Notes: generated from the letters alone by a model not told the origin. A stretch of 64,000 nucleotides of DNA from Streptomyces longhuiensis (GCF_020616555.1 NZ_CP085173.1:1302001-1366000), one strand, 5' to 3'; counted from the stretch's first letter, positions 32,772 to 42,294 are shown. Translations and numbers: made by a program.

Positions 32772-33665
32772 ATGACGGCAACTTCGCTGCACGCTCATGA
32801 AGATGCGCGAACGCAGGCCACGACGACGCACGAAGCCGGCGAGACCGTCGGCCCGGGTGAGCTTCCGTGGGTCGAAGACGCCGGCAAGGTCGCGCCCAAG
32901 GACGCACGGGATCTCTCCAAGGTGTTCTTCGAGCAGCTCCAGGTACTCGAAGAGGGCACCGAGGACTACCAGTACGCCCGTAACACGCTGATCGAGATGA
33001 ACCTGTCCCTCGTCCAGTTCGCGGCGTCCCGCTTCCGTCACCGTGGCAGTGGCGAGATGGAGGACATCGTGCAGGTCGGGACCATCGGCCTGATCAAGGC
33101 GATCGACCGGTTCGACCTGTCGCGCGAGGTCCAGTTCACCTCCTTCGCCGTCCCGTACATCGTCGGCGAGATCAAGCGCTTCTTCCGCGACACCAGCTGG
33201 GCCGTCCATGTGCCGCGCCGCCTGCAGGAGTTGCGCGTCGACCTGGCCAAGGGCAAGGACGAGCTGTCCACCGTCCTGGACCACGAGCCGACTCCCAAGG
33301 AGCTCGCCGAGCATCTGGAGCTCAGCGAGGACGAGGTCATCGAGGGCATGGTCGCCTCGAACGGTTACACCGCCGGGTCCATAGACATGCCCAGCGATCC
33401 CGGCGAGCGCCCGACCGACGCCTCCAGGACGTTCGCCGACGTGCTCGGCGAGCCGGATCCGGCCATGGAGACGGTCGAGGACCTCCACACGCTGGCGCCG
33501 CTCCTGGAACAACTCGACGGCCGTGAGCGCCGCATCCTCGAGATGCGGTTCGGCCAGGAGATGACCCAGTCGGAGATCGGCGCCGAGATCGGCGTGTCCC
33601 AGATGCACGTCTCCCGGCTCCTGACCCGCACCCTCACCAAGCTCAGAACAGGCATGTTCGCCTGA
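32772..33665 (+). CDS. SigB/SigF-family alternative RNA polymerase sigma factor
   Basis: A 297-residue group 3 sigma factor of the stress/sporulation class. Region 2 contains RNTLIEMNLSLVQFAASRFR, DIVQVGTIGLIKAIDRFDLS and TSFAVPYIVGEIKRFFRDTS; region 3 contains VPRRLQELRVDLAKGKDELS; region 4 ends with MTQSEIGAEIGVSQMHVSRL, the -35-binding helix-turn-helix. A 45-residue variable N-terminal tail precedes region 2. No anti-sigma gene is adjacent, but a PRC-barrel gene follows after 14 bases, a pairing common in Streptomyces. The multidomain phosphatase at 5.6 kb is of the type that controls such sigma factors, though no link is shown. Confidence 0.93.
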   Translation: MTATSLHAHEDARTQATTTHEAGETVGPGELPWVEDAGKVAPKDARDLSKVFFEQLQVLEEGTEDYQYARNTLIEMNLSLVQFAASRFRHRGSGEMEDIVQVGTIGLIKAIDRFDLSREVQFTSFAVPYIVGEIKRFFRDTSWAVHVPRRLQELRVDLAKGKDELSTVLDHEPTPKELAEHLELSEDEVIEGMVASNGYTAGSIDMPSDPGERPTDASRTFADVLGEPDPAMETVEDLHTLAPLLEQLDGRERRILEMRFGQEMTQSEIGAEIGVSQMHVSRLLTRTLTKLRTGMFA

Positions 33666-33679
33666 CAGGAAGGGGCACC

Positions 33680-34036
33680 GTGATCCAGGCGGCAGATGTC
33701 CGTGAGTGGCGCTCCTACGACGTCGTCGACCCGGACGGCCGCAAGATCGGCACGCTCGAGGCGGTCTACGTGAACACTCGGACCGACGAGCCGGCCATGG
33801 CCACTGTCCTGATCGGCCTCCCCACGCGGCACAGGCTCGTCTTCGTACCGCTGGACGGCGCGGTCGTCGGGCCGGACTACGTCAAGGTCGCCCACCCGAA
33901 GGCGCTGGTGAAGGAGTGCCCATCGATCGGTACGGACGACGTGCTGCCCGCCGAGGACGAGGAACCCCTGTTCCGGCACTACGGACTGCCGTACGAGCCC
34001 GGGACGAAAGGGGAGCGACAGCTCGCCCGTCGTTGA
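33680..34036 (+). CDS. PRC-barrel domain protein
   Basis: A 118-residue protein whose first 75 residues form a PRC-barrel (EWRSYDVVDPDGRKIGTLEA, MATVLIGLPTRHRLVFVPLD, GPDYVKVAHPKALVKECP), followed by a polar tail with HYGLPYEPGTKGERQLARR. The start GTG at 33680 has GGAAGGGG upstream. It sits 14 bases downstream of the sigma factor gene and should be co-transcribed; its role in stress response or membrane association is not established. Confidence 0.88.
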   Translation: MIQAADVREWRSYDVVDPDGRKIGTLEAVYVNTRTDEPAMATVLIGLPTRHRLVFVPLDGAVVGPDYVKVAHPKALVKECPSIGTDDVLPAEDEEPLFRHYGLPYEPGTKGERQLARR

Positions 34037-34141
34037 CGCGCGCCGCCTCACACCCATCCGTTCGGCCCGCGGCCACGGATTCGTCATGATGGCCTCGCAG
34101 CGCCGGGCCGCGTGGCCGGGGCACGACGAAGGGGAGACAGC

Positions 34142-34834
34142 GTGCTCGTATGGGACGACGATCCGCGATCGGCACTCGTGGCACCCGTGGCCGTCGCACC
34201 GCCGCGGGCCGCGGTGCTCCTTCTGCACGGCGGCCGCTCGGAGGGGACGGATGCGGTGCCGCGGTTGAGTCTCGCGGGTGCGCGCATGCGTCCGTTCGCC
34301 CGGGCCGTCGAGCGTGCCTGCGAGGGCCGGGGGCTGCTGGTGGGGAGCGTCCGCTATCGCTGCCGGGGCTGGAACGGTGACTGTGAGGATCCGCTCCGGG
34401 ACGCACTGCGGGCGCTGGACGAGCTGGCCGTACGCGCCGGGGACGTGCCGACCGTGCTGGTCGGTCATTCCATGGGCGGACGTGCGGCGCTGCGCGCCGG
34501 CGGGCATCGGCTCGTCCAAGGCGTGGTGGGACTCGCTCCGTGGTGTCCGGAGGGTGAGCCGGTGACGCAGTTGCGCGGCCGGCGCGTGGTGCTGCTCCAC
34601 GGCGACCGGGACCGCACGACGGATCCCGCGGCCTCCGTCGACTACGCAGACCGGGCCTCTGCCGCGGGCGCCGAGGCCTGCACGCTGCTGATGCCGGGCG
34701 GCGACCACGCGATGCTGCGGCAGGCCGGTTCCTGGCACCGCCAGACCGGCCGGATCGTGAGCGGCCTGCTGGGGTTCGCGCCGCTCCCCACCGACGTCGC
34801 CGACCGTCTCACCCTCAACGGCCGTACACCGTAG
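34142..34834 (+). CDS. Alpha/beta hydrolase (serine esterase-like)
   Basis: A 230-residue hydrolase: VLLLHGGRSEGTD with the oxyanion His-Gly, the nucleophile elbow TVLVGHSMGGRAALRAGG, the acid VLLHGDRDRTTDP and the base His in MPGGDHAMLRQAG. It lacks a lid and a signal peptide, so a small intracellular dienelactone-hydrolase or esterase type is likely. GTG 34142 was chosen because GGGGAG is 7-12 bases upstream; an ATG 30 bases earlier would add an Arg/Gly-rich tail. Confidence 0.88.
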   Translation: MLVWDDDPRSALVAPVAVAPPRAAVLLLHGGRSEGTDAVPRLSLAGARMRPFARAVERACEGRGLLVGSVRYRCRGWNGDCEDPLRDALRALDELAVRAGDVPTVLVGHSMGGRAALRAGGHRLVQGVVGLAPWCPEGEPVTQLRGRRVVLLHGDRDRTTDPAASVDYADRASAAGAEACTLLMPGGDHAMLRQAGSWHRQTGRIVSGLLGFAPLPTDVADRLTLNGRTP

Positions 34835-34989
34835 GCGTTCTCACACGCATGACGTGACAGGGGCGCCTCGGGGCGTTCCGCCGAACGGGCGACAGCGAAT
34901 CCTTTCGGCTTCTGTCGCCGGCGTGACGGGAGGGCCCATGGGCGAAGCTGCCATGGACCTTCCCCGAGCACCGAATGATGAGGCTGTCC

Positions 34990-35349
34990 ATGCGCCGTCG
35001 CTCCGCCGTTGCCGCTTCCCTCGCCGCCTTCGCCCTCGCCCTGGCCCTTCCGGCCTCCGCCCACGCCGCCACCGGGGACTTCTCGTACAAGTTCGTCGGG
35101 CTCGACGGCCAGGCGCAGTCGGTCACCCTCCACGAGCTGCCGAGCCGTCAGTGCGTCACCCTCCCCGAGGTCGCGGACCCGAGCTCCTCCGAGCCGGCGT
35201 TCGCCCCGCACAACGACACGGACGAGTGGGCCCTGGTCTTCACCGGGCCCGACTGCGAAGGCGACTCCTGGACACTGCGTCCGCACGGCAGGCCGGCCAC
35301 CGACAACCTCAAGCTCCGCTCGGTGTTCCTCACCCCGCCACAGTTCTGA
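34990..35349 (+). CDS. Small secreted protein with two cysteines
   Basis: A 119-residue exported protein. A Sec signal peptide (MRRRSAVAASLAAFALALAL then PASAHA) is followed by a mature part of about 91 residues containing Cys in SRQCVTLPE and PDCEGDSW, which could form one disulfide, and a Trp/Leu-rich end. It resembles the many small secreted Streptomyces proteins of unknown function with a beta-sandwich character. The ATG at 34990 is preferred over the ATGATG at 34975 because TGAGG lies 6 bases upstream. A strong terminator follows 9 bases after the stop. Confidence 0.82.
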   Translation: MRRRSAVAASLAAFALALALPASAHAATGDFSYKFVGLDGQAQSVTLHELPSRQCVTLPEVADPSSSEPAFAPHNDTDEWALVFTGPDCEGDSWTLRPHGRPATDNLKLRSVFLTPPQF

Positions 35350-35358
35350 CCGTCGCAC

Positions 35359-35391
35359 GGGGGAGACGGGGCGCCCGGCCCCCTCTCCCCC
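35359..35391. terminator. Strong hairpin between secreted protein and LacI remnant
   Basis: A 14-base arm starting GGGGGAGACGGGGC pairs with its complement (one C-C mismatch) around a GCCCG loop. It is 9 bases after the secreted-protein stop and 6 bases past the LacI remnant stop, so it serves both directions. Confidence 0.82.
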
Positions 35392-35397
35392 GCTGTT

Positions 35398-35505
35398 CTA
35401 CGCCGACTGCCGGAGCACCAGTTCGGGCTCGAAGATCAGGGACGTGGGCTCGGTCCGCGTGCCCTCGATGTGTCCCTGGAGGAGGCGTGCCATCGCTTGG
35501 ATCAT
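35398..35505 (-). pseudogene. C-terminal remnant of a LacI-family regulator
   Basis: Thirty-five codons (MIQAMARLLQGHIEGT, then RTEPTSLIFEPELVLRQSA) match the last two helices and terminal strand of LacI/GalR-type repressors, including the family ending PELVLR-S. The HTH and sugar-binding domains are missing, and upstream the reading merges with the tnpB-like remnant. It appears to be the surviving tail of a repressor destroyed by insertion and deletion. A LacI-like operator half still lies before the secreted beta-helix gene at 36.3 kb. Confidence 0.72.
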
Positions 35506-35535
35506 GGGTGAGATGCAGGAGGTCAGAACTGATCG

Positions 35536-36315
35536 TCACTGTGCCTTCTGCCGGGAGAAGCCCTCGCGACGCTCCGCGCCGCAGGCGAAGAACTGCGGTG
35601 TCCGGCGCCGCCGGACCTGACTCTGCGACGCTCCGCGTCGCCACTGGCCGCTGGAATCGGCCAGGAAGGTGGCTATGCCCAGGTCGATGCCCACCACCGC
35701 GCCGGTTGCCGGAAGTGGTTCGGGCTGGACCTGTTCGGCAGTCAGTACGACGAACCACCGACGGCCCTCACTCTTGACGCTGACGGTCTTGACTCTGCCG
35801 GCCACGTGCCGGTGCTGGTGCACCTTGACGTGTCCGACCCCTTGAAGGCGGACGCGAGTCACCGGGTCGTGCGGCGTGCTGTCCCAACGGCAGCCGTCCC
35901 CGTCCTTGGGGAACTCCACCCTGTCGAACCAGTTCACCCCACGAGAGCGCGGATAGCCGGGCTTCTCACCGGACTTGACTCGGCGAAAGAACGCCGCGAA
36001 CGCCTTGTCCAACCGCCGGAGCGTGGCCTGTTGCGAGTTGAACGACCAACGGCCCTGACGCTCCGGGTCGTACGCCCGGCGTCGCACGGCCGCCCGCAGA
36101 ACGGACGCCCTCATAGAACGGGGTGCCGGGGGAGCACTCTCCGAGCAGGAGTGTTGCGGCAGTGGCGCAAAACTGTCTTGAGACGGGCAACACCGCGCCG
36201 TTCCAAGAGTGTTGGAGCATCGAGGGTGGACGAGTAACTCGACGCGGGCCCCAACAGCCCCACGCGCGCCACCAATTTCAATGATTCTGGATTTAAGTCT
36301 TGACGCATCGTTCAC
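35536..36315 (-). pseudogene. Truncated TnpB/OrfB-like protein (IS200/IS605 family remnant)
   Basis: An open frame of 259 codons with a recognisable middle only: RRAYDPERQGRWSFNSQQAT, LRRLDKAFAAFFRRVKSGEK, PGYPRSRGVNWFDRVEFPKD and the RuvC-I motif AVVGIDLGIATFLADSSG. The TnpB N-terminus is not recognisable and everything after RuvC-I (the RuvC-II Glu, zinc ribbon and RuvC-III Asp) is missing, so the nuclease cannot work. No TnpA gene is nearby. Small hairpins at 35601-35615 and 35625-35641 lie at the truncated end. It abuts the LacI remnant, suggesting an insertion followed by deletion. Confidence 0.75.
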
Positions 36316-36337
36316 GCGGATGAAGCATTCGACCGCA

Positions 36338-36351
36338 AGAGAGCGCTCCCA
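36338..36351. promoter_or_regulatory. CebR/LacI-like operator candidate before the beta-helix gene
   Basis: On the minus strand this reads TGGGAGCGCTCTCT, matching 11 of 14 bases of the CebR-type box TGGGAGCGCTCCCA known from Streptomyces cello-oligosaccharide control. It lies 43 bases before the GTG start at 36394. Confidence 0.45.
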
Positions 36352-36393
36352 CCCCCCTCATTCGTTCAATTACTGAACCAGGAGAGTCGCCCT

Positions 36394-38208
36394 GTGCTCA
36401 CGCCCCCCACGAACCCCTCGACCACGTCCAGTTCGCTGACCGCCGGTTCCGTCGCCCCCTCGCGCCGGACCGTTCTCGGCGTCATGGCGGCGACCGCGGC
36501 CACCGTTCCCGGCCTCCTCGCACTCGGGTCCCCCTCCTCCGCGGCCCCCGCCGCCGACCCGCTGCCCGGCGGCGGTGACCTGGGCCCGAACGTGATCGTG
36601 TTCGACCCCTCCACGTCGGGCATCCAGGCCAAGCTGGACGAGATCTTCAAGCAGCAGGAGTCCGCACAGTTCGGCTCCGGCCGCTACGCGTTCCTGTTCA
36701 AGCCCGGCACGTACAACGGCCTGAACGCCCAGCTCGGCTTCTACACCTCGATCGCCGGCCTCGGCCTGTCCCCCGACGACACCTCGATCAACGGCGATGT
36801 CACGGTCGACGCCGGCTGGTTCAACGGCAACGCCACCCAGAACTTCTGGCGCTCAGCCGAGAACCTCGCCCTCACCCCCGTCAACGGCACCAACCGCTGG
36901 GCCGTCGCCCAGGCCGCGCCGTTCCGCCGTATGCACGTGAGAGGCGGCCTCAACCTCGCCCCCGACGGCTACGGCTGGGCCAGCGGCGGCTACATCGCCG
37001 ACAGCCGCATCGACGGCACCGTCGGGCCGTACTCGCAGCAGCAGTGGTACACCCGCGACAGTTCCGTCGGCGGCTGGACCAACGCCGTCTGGAACATGGT
37101 GTTCTCCGGCGTCGAGGGCGCCCCCGCCCAGACCTTCCCGGACCCGCCGTACACCACGCTCGACACGACGCCGGTGTCCCGCGAGAAGCCCTTCCTGTAC
37201 CTCGACGGCGCCGACTACAAGGTCTTCCTGCCCGAGAAGCGCACCGACGCGCGCGGCACCACCTGGGGCAACGGCACACCCCGGGGCACCTCGCTCGCGC
37301 TCACCCAGTTCTACGTGGCGAAGCCCGGTGTCACCGCCGCCACCCTCAACGCGGCGCTCGACCAGGGCCTCAACCTCCTTCTCACGCCCGGGATCTACCA
37401 CCTCGACGCGGCCGTGGAGGTCAAGCGCGCCAACGCCGTGGTCCTCGGCCTCGGTTACGCCACCCTCATCCCGGACAACGGCGTCACGGCGGTGAAGGTC
37501 GCCGACGTCGACGGAGTGCGCCTGGCCGGATTCCTGATAGACGCGGGCGCGGTCAACTCGCAGACTCTGCTGGAAGTCGGGCCTTCCGGCGCGTCCGCCG
37601 ACCACTCGGCCAACCCCATCACCGTCCAGGACGTCTTCGTGCGGATCGGCGGCGCGGGCCCCGGCAAGGCCACCACCAGCATCGTCGTCAACAGCCGACA
37701 CACGATCATCGACCACACCTGGGTCTGGCGCGCCGACCACGGTGACGGCGTCGGCTGGGAGACCAACCGCGCCGACTACGGCGTGCGCGTCAACGGCGAC
37801 GACGTACTGGCCACCGGCCTGTTCGTCGAGCACTTCAACAAGTACGACGTGTACTGGGCCGGCCAGCGCGGCCGCACGATCTTCTTCCAGAACGAGAAGG
37901 CGTACGACGCCCCGAACCAGGCTGCCGTCCAGGACGGCAGCGTCAAGGGCTTCGCCGCGTACAAGGTCGCCGACTCCGTCACCACGCACGAGGGTTGGGG
38001 ACTGGGCAGCTACTGCAACTACACGTCGGACAACACCATCCGCCAGGACCACGGCTTCGCGGCCCCCAATACGTCGGGGGTGAAGTTCCACGACCTGCTC
38101 GTCGTGTCCCTGGGTGGTCAGGGCCAGTACGAGCACGTCATCAACGACATCGGCGCCGCCACGTCCGGCACGTCCACCGTGCCCTCGACGGTGGTCTCGT
38201 ACCCCTGA
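36394..38208 (+). CDS. Secreted right-handed beta-helix protein, putative carbohydrate-active
   Basis: A 604-residue exported protein. The N-terminus holds a twin-arginine-like signal (SRRTVLGVMAATAATVPGLL) ending in SSAAPA. The mature part has the repetitive short-strand pattern of a pectate-lyase-type beta-helix, similar in layout to GH55 proteins: GRYAFLFKPGTYNGLNAQLG, VDAGWFNGNATQNFWRSAEN, and later GIYHLDAAVEVKRANAVVLG and VWRADHGDGVGWETN. Streptomyces homologues are usually named coagulation factor 5/8-type or adenylyl cyclase without evidence; I see no cyclase or discoidin domain here. GTG 36394 has CAGGAGAG. The sugar-locus neighbours favour a polysaccharide-acting role. Confidence 0.75.
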   Translation: MLTPPTNPSTTSSSLTAGSVAPSRRTVLGVMAATAATVPGLLALGSPSSAAPAADPLPGGGDLGPNVIVFDPSTSGIQAKLDEIFKQQESAQFGSGRYAFLFKPGTYNGLNAQLGFYTSIAGLGLSPDDTSINGDVTVDAGWFNGNATQNFWRSAENLALTPVNGTNRWAVAQAAPFRRMHVRGGLNLAPDGYGWASGGYIADSRIDGTVGPYSQQQWYTRDSSVGGWTNAVWNMVFSGVEGAPAQTFPDPPYTTLDTTPVSREKPFLYLDGADYKVFLPEKRTDARGTTWGNGTPRGTSLALTQFYVAKPGVTAATLNAALDQGLNLLLTPGIYHLDAAVEVKRANAVVLGLGYATLIPDNGVTAVKVADVDGVRLAGFLIDAGAVNSQTLLEVGPSGASADHSANPITVQDVFVRIGGAGPGKATTSIVVNSRHTIIDHTWVWRADHGDGVGWETNRADYGVRVNGDDVLATGLFVEHFNKYDVYWAGQRGRTIFFQNEKAYDAPNQAAVQDGSVKGFAAYKVADSVTTHEGWGLGSYCNYTSDNTIRQDHGFAAPNTSGVKFHDLLVVSLGGQGQYEHVINDIGAATSGTSTVPSTVVSYP

Positions 38209-38214
38209 CCCACC

Positions 38215-38252
38215 CGTGAAGGGCGACGGACCACGGCCCGTCGCCCTTCACG
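38215..38252. terminator. 15-bp perfect bidirectional terminator
   Basis: CGTGAAGGGCGACGG (38215-38229) pairs exactly with CCGTCGCCCTTCACG (38238-38252) around an 8-base loop, between two converging genes. Confidence 0.88.
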
Positions 38253-38255
38253 GTG

Positions 38256-39920
38256 TCAGCCGATCTCCACCCGGATCGAGTGGTAGCCGCTCGCCCCGTC
38301 CGGGACGGGGTCGGCGCGCTTCGCCGGCTGCGTCCGGCCCGTGCCGTCGGTCGCGCGGACCGTGAGGCGGTGTCCTCCCGAGGTCGCCCGCCACGGGTAG
38401 GACCACTGGCGCCAGGTGTCGCGGGTGTCCTCCGCCGCGAGGGTCGCCCGTTCCCACGGCCCGTCGTCGACACGGACCTCGACCTTCTCGATGCCGCGAT
38501 GCTGTGCCCAGGCCACGCCCGCGACCATGACCGTGCCGGCCTTGCGGCTCACGAAGGGCTTGGGGGTGTCGATGCGGGACTCCGTCTTGATGGGCGCCTG
38601 CTGGGCCCAGTCCCGCTTCACCCAGTACGCGTCGTAGTCGGCGAAGGTGGTGAGCTCGATGTCCTCGATCCACTTGCAGGCCGACACGTAGCCGTACAGG
38701 CCAGGAACGAGCATGCGCACGGGGAAGCCGTGCGTGAACGGCAGGGGCTCGCCGTTCATCCCCATCGCCAGCATCGAGTCGCGCCCGTCCATGATGTCCT
38801 CGACAGGGCTGCCGATCGTCATGCCGTCGACGGAGCGCGCGACCAGCTGGTCCGCGGGGCCGCCCTTCGACGGGGGCCTGACGCCGCTCTCGGCGAGCAC
38901 GTCCGCGAGAGGTACGCCGATCCATCGGGCGTTGCCGATCAAGGGGCCGCCGACCTCGTTCGACACGCAGGTGAGGGTGATGGCGCGTTCGATGAGCGGC
39001 CTTCGCAGCAGGTCCTCGAAGGTCAGGGTGACGGGGCGGGTGACGCCCTTGCCGTGGATCCGCAGCCGCCACTTCATCGCGTCCACCATCGGCACCACCA
39101 GAGCGGTGTCGACCCGGTAGAAGTCCTTGTTCGACGTGGTGAACGCGCCGATGCCCGGGATCGCCAACTGGGCGCCCGCCGGAGTGGGTTTTCCCGGAGA
39201 CGCCGGAGTGGGCAGTTCGACGCCGTTGCGTGAGGACACGGCGTTCACGTCCTGCGTGCCGCGCTGCGACCGGGCCAGCAGCCCGGCGCCGGTGGAGACG
39301 GCGGCGGCGGCCGTCGCCAGCGTGATGAACCCGCGCCGGTCCCATCCGGGTTCGGTGCTGCCCTCGGGTGGCTGCTCGGCCGACGTGGAGCGCGCGCGTC
39401 CACTGAGCGCGTACAGGAGCCAGGCACCCACCAGCGCGCCGACCACGGACGGCACGGCGTCGGCGGCGCCCGTCGAGTCGGGGCGCGTGGTGGCCGCCAG
39501 TGCGCCGATCACACCGAACAGCAGCACGCCGGCGGATCCGGCTCGGCGGTGGCGGACGGCGACGAGGCCCAGGACCACCGCGAGGAGGGCCAGCACGGCG
39601 ACGATGCCGAGCTGCAGAACGAGCTTGTCGTTCGTTCCGAAGTTCCGGATCGCCCAGTCCTTGAGCGCGGTCGGCGTGCGGTCGATGGCCGCGCCTCCCA
39701 CGGCCACCACGGGGCTCGCCTGGGGGCGGACGACGGCCGCCGCCAGCTCGGCGGCGGCCAGGGCGGCGTAACCGGCCAGCAGTCCGCTCAGCGCGCCGAG
39801 GCAGGCGCGGCGCCGCGCACCGCGCCGCGCCAGGAAATTCCGGTTCTCGCCCGCTCCAGAAATGGGGAAACCTTCCTCGCGGCATGCCGCCGCACCCTCG
39901 AGCTTCGTCAGCCCGACCAT
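38256..39920 (-). CDS. Membrane-anchored sulfite-oxidase-family molybdopterin oxidoreductase
   Basis: A 554-residue Moco enzyme. The N-terminal third has about four hydrophobic helices (LSGLLAGYAALAAAELAAAV, VLQLGIVAVLALLAVVLGLV and following). A Moco-binding domain comes next, with the molybdenum-ligand Cys in ITLTCVSNEVGGPLIGNARW and PFTHGFPVRMLVPGLYGYVS, and then the Moco dimerisation domain (RIDTPKPFVSRKAGTVMVAG and WSYPWRATSGGHRLTVRATD). It is probably anchored with the catalytic part outside. The physiological substrate of these actinobacterial enzymes is largely unknown; sulfite is one option. The start is uncertain: ATG 39920 was chosen, since the frame's upstream limit near 39947 begins with TTG. 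Confidence 0.88.
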   Translation of the reverse strand: MVGLTKLEGAAACREEGFPISGAGENRNFLARRGARRRACLGALSGLLAGYAALAAAELAAAVVRPQASPVVAVGGAAIDRTPTALKDWAIRNFGTNDKLVLQLGIVAVLALLAVVLGLVAVRHRRAGSAGVLLFGVIGALAATTRPDSTGAADAVPSVVGALVGAWLLYALSGRARSTSAEQPPEGSTEPGWDRRGFITLATAAAAVSTGAGLLARSQRGTQDVNAVSSRNGVELPTPASPGKPTPAGAQLAIPGIGAFTTSNKDFYRVDTALVVPMVDAMKWRLRIHGKGVTRPVTLTFEDLLRRPLIERAITLTCVSNEVGGPLIGNARWIGVPLADVLAESGVRPPSKGGPADQLVARSVDGMTIGSPVEDIMDGRDSMLAMGMNGEPLPFTHGFPVRMLVPGLYGYVSACKWIEDIELTTFADYDAYWVKRDWAQQAPIKTESRIDTPKPFVSRKAGTVMVAGVAWAQHRGIEKVEVRVDDGPWERATLAAEDTRDTWRQWSYPWRATSGGHRLTVRATDGTGRTQPAKRADPVPDGASGYHSIRVEIG

Positions 39921-39991
39921 GCTGGAGGCGATCCGGCACGCATTCAAGCGGACATGCGCGAGCGTACGGGCACAAAAGCCGCGGGAACGTG

Positions 39992-41365
39992 TCAGGCCGC
40001 GTTACCCCTGAGTCCCCTCCCCTGCCGGTGCCTGCGGACGATGTCCGCGTAGCGGTGGCCGCTGCCCTTGATGGTGCGACGCTGCGTCTTGTAGTCGACG
40101 TGGACGAGGCCGAAGCGCTTGTCGTAGCCGTAGGCCCACTCGAAGTTGTCGAGGAGGGACCAGGCGTAGTACCCGGCGAGCGGTGCTCCCTTGCGGGCGG
40201 CGGAGGCGCAGGCCGCGAGGTGGTCTTCCAGGTACTCGATGCGTCCGGGGTCGTCGACGGAACCGTCGGGCCGTACGACGTCGGGGAAGGAGGAGCCGTT
40301 CTCGGTGACGTAGAGCTTGCGGGCGCCGTACTCGTGGGTGAGGCGCAGGAGCAGGGTCTCGATGCCGCTCGCGTCGATCTCCCAGTCCATGCCGGTGCGC
40401 GGGACTCCGAGGCGGCGCACCTCGCGGGCGTACGGGGCGGGGCCCGTGGGGTCGTCGGCGACGACGGCCGGCATGTAGTAGTTCAGGCCGAGCCAGTCGA
40501 GCGGGGCGGCGATCGTCTCCAAGTCCCCTGCCTGTTCGGGGAGTTCGACGCCGTAGACCTCGCGCATGTCGGCGGGGAAGCCGCGGCCGTGGATGGGGTC
40601 GAGCCACCAGCGGTTGGTGTGGCCGTCCATGCGGTGGGCCGCCGCGACGTCCTCGGGCCGGTCGGTGGCGGCCTGGACGGTGGAGAGGTTGTTGACGATG
40701 CCGATGCGCGCGTCGGGCGCCGCGGCGCGGATCGCCCGAGTGGCGAGGCCGTGGCCGAGCAGCAGGTGGTACGAGGCGCGGACGGCGGCGGTCAGGTCGG
40801 TGAAACCGGGGGCCATGCGGCCTTCGAGGTGGCCGATCCAGGCCGAGCACAGGGGTTCGTTGAGGGTGGCCCACTGGGTGACACGGTCGCCGAAGCGTTC
40901 GGCGACGACGGTGGCGTAGTCGGCGAAGTGGTTCGCCGTGTCCCGTTCGGGCCAGCCGCCGCGGTCCTGGAGGGTCTGCGGGAGGTCCCAGTGGTAGAGG
41001 GTGACGGACGGCTCGATGCCGGCTTCGAGCAGGCCGTCGATCAACTGGTCGTAGAAGTCGAGGCCCTTGGCGTTGACCGGGCCGTCGCCGCCGGGCACGA
41101 TCCGCGGCCAGGCGAGCGAGAGCCGGTAGGCGTTGGTGCCGAGCTGCTTCATCAGCGCGATGTCCTCGCGCCAGCGGTGGTAGTGGTCGCAGGCGACGTC
41201 CCCGTGGTCGTCGCCCGCGACCTTGCCGGGGGTGTGCGAGAAGGTGTCCCAGATCGAGGGGGCACGGCCGTCCTCGGCGACGGCTCCCTCGATCTGGTAG
41301 GCGGAGGTGGCCGTGCCCCAGGCGAAGTCCTTCGGGAGAGCGGCGAAGTCGATGGGCTTGGACAC
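39992..41365 (-). CDS. GH1 beta-glucosidase
   Basis: A 457-residue glycoside hydrolase family 1 enzyme cutting beta-glucosides such as cellobiose. The family N-terminal signature is [20 protein letters not shown]; the acid/base Glu is in [12 protein letters not shown] and the nucleophile Glu in [25 protein letters not shown] and [20 protein letters not shown] also match. There is no signal peptide, so it works on sugar brought in by the ABC importer encoded just upstream (permease stop at 41413). GTG 41365 has a GAAAGGA site; an alternative GTG at 41416 overlaps the permease stop (GTGA) and would add 17 residues. It is the last gene of the importer operon. Confidence 0.95.
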   Translation of the reverse strand: MSKPIDFAALPKDFAWGTATSAYQIEGAVAEDGRAPSIWDTFSHTPGKVAGDDHGDVACDHYHRWREDIALMKQLGTNAYRLSLAWPRIVPGGDGPVNAKGLDFYDQLIDGLLEAGIEPSVTLYHWDLPQTLQDRGGWPERDTANHFADYATVVAERFGDRVTQWATLNEPLCSAWIGHLEGRMAPGFTDLTAAVRASYHLLLGHGLATRAIRAAAPDARIGIVNNLSTVQAATDRPEDVAAAHRMDGHTNRWWLDPIHGRGFPADMREVYGVELPEQAGDLETIAAPLDWLGLNYYMPAVVADDPTGPAPYAREVRRLGVPRTGMDWEIDASGIETLLLRLTHEYGARKLYVTENGSSFPDVVRPDGSVDDPGRIEYLEDHLAACASAARKGAPLAGYYAWSLLDNFEWAYGYDKRFGLVHVDYKTQRRTIKGSGHRYADIVRRHRQGRGLRGNAA

Positions 41366-41412
41366 TGACGTCCTTTCGGGCGAGGGGTCGGCGGCACGGT
41401 CCGGTGTACTGC

Positions 41413-42294
41413 TCACTTCACGGCCCCGGCTGTCAGACCGGCGACGAGGTAGCGCTGGAGCAGCAGGAATCCGGCGACCACGGGGATGCTCACGACGAGT
41501 GAGGCGGCCATGATCTGGTTCCAGTACACGTCGTTCTGGGTGGAGTAGTTCTGGAGGCCGACGGCGAGGGTGCGGGTGGCGTCGGTCGTCAGGACGGACG
41601 CGAAGAGCACTTCTCCCCAGGCGGTCATGAAGGCGTACACGGCGACCGCGACGATGCCGGGGATCGCCGCCGGGACGACGACGCGGAACAGCGCCTTGAG
41701 CGGTCCGCAGCCGTCCACCATCGCGGCCTCGTCGAGGTCCCTGGGGACCGATTCGAAGTACCCGATGAGCATCCAGATCGAGAAGGGCAGGGAGAACGTG
41801 AGGTAGGTGAGGATCAGTCCGCCGCGTGAGCCGAACAGGGCGATCCCGGTCGACTGGCCGATGTTGACGTAGATGAGGAACAACGGCAGCAGGAAGAGGA
41901 TGCCGGGAAACATCTGGGTCGACAGGACCGTCACCGTGAAGACCCGCTTGCCGCGGAACTGGTAGCGGCTGACCGCGTAGGCGGCGAAGACGGCGATCAC
42001 GACGGAGCAGACCGTCGCGGCACCGGCCACGATCAGCGAGTTCCAGAAGTACTTCGCCAGCGGGACGGTCGTCCAGATGTCGAAGTAGGGCTGGATGGTG
42101 AGCCCGCTGGGCATCCAGCGGAACTTGCCCGACACGTCCTCCAGCGGTTTGAGCGAGCTGGAGATCATGACGTAGACGGGCAGCAGGACGAAGCCCGTGA
42201 GCAGGGTCAGGAAGATCCGGCGGGACCAGATGAAGGAGCGCGGGGACGCCATCGGCGAGCGCGGCGCGCCGCGGGGGACGGTGGGGCTAGCCAC
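41413..42294 (-). CDS. Sugar ABC transporter permease, MalG type (CUT1)
   Basis: A 293-residue inner subunit with six membrane helices. The EAA loop that docks the ATPase reads [20 protein letters not shown], and [15 protein letters not shown] precedes a long periplasmic-side loop, as in MalG-like CUT1 permeases. Its GTG start overlaps the end of the partner permease by 8 bases. No ATPase gene is in the operon, as is usual in Streptomyces, where a shared MsiK ATPase located elsewhere energises sugar importers. Confidence 0.93.
   Translation of the reverse strand: MASPTVPRGAPRSPMASPRSFIWSRRIFLTLLTGFVLLPVYVMISSSLKPLEDVSGKFRWMPSGLTIQPYFDIWTTVPLAKYFWNSLIVAGAATVCSVVIAVFAAYAVSRYQFRGKRVFTVTVLSTQMFPGILFLLPLFLIYVNIGQSTGIALFGSRGGLILTYLTFSLPFSIWMLIGYFESVPRDLDEAAMVDGCGPLKALFRVVVPAAIPGIVAVAVYAFMTAWGEVLFASVLTTDATRTLAVGLQNYSTQNDVYWNQIMAASLVVSIPVVAGFLLLQRYLVAGLTAGAVK

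Noticed and set aside
35601..35641. Hairpins at the truncated end of the TnpB-like remnant as IS200/IS605 ends
   Set aside because: They are short and found on one side only; no matching left end or target sequence can be recognised.
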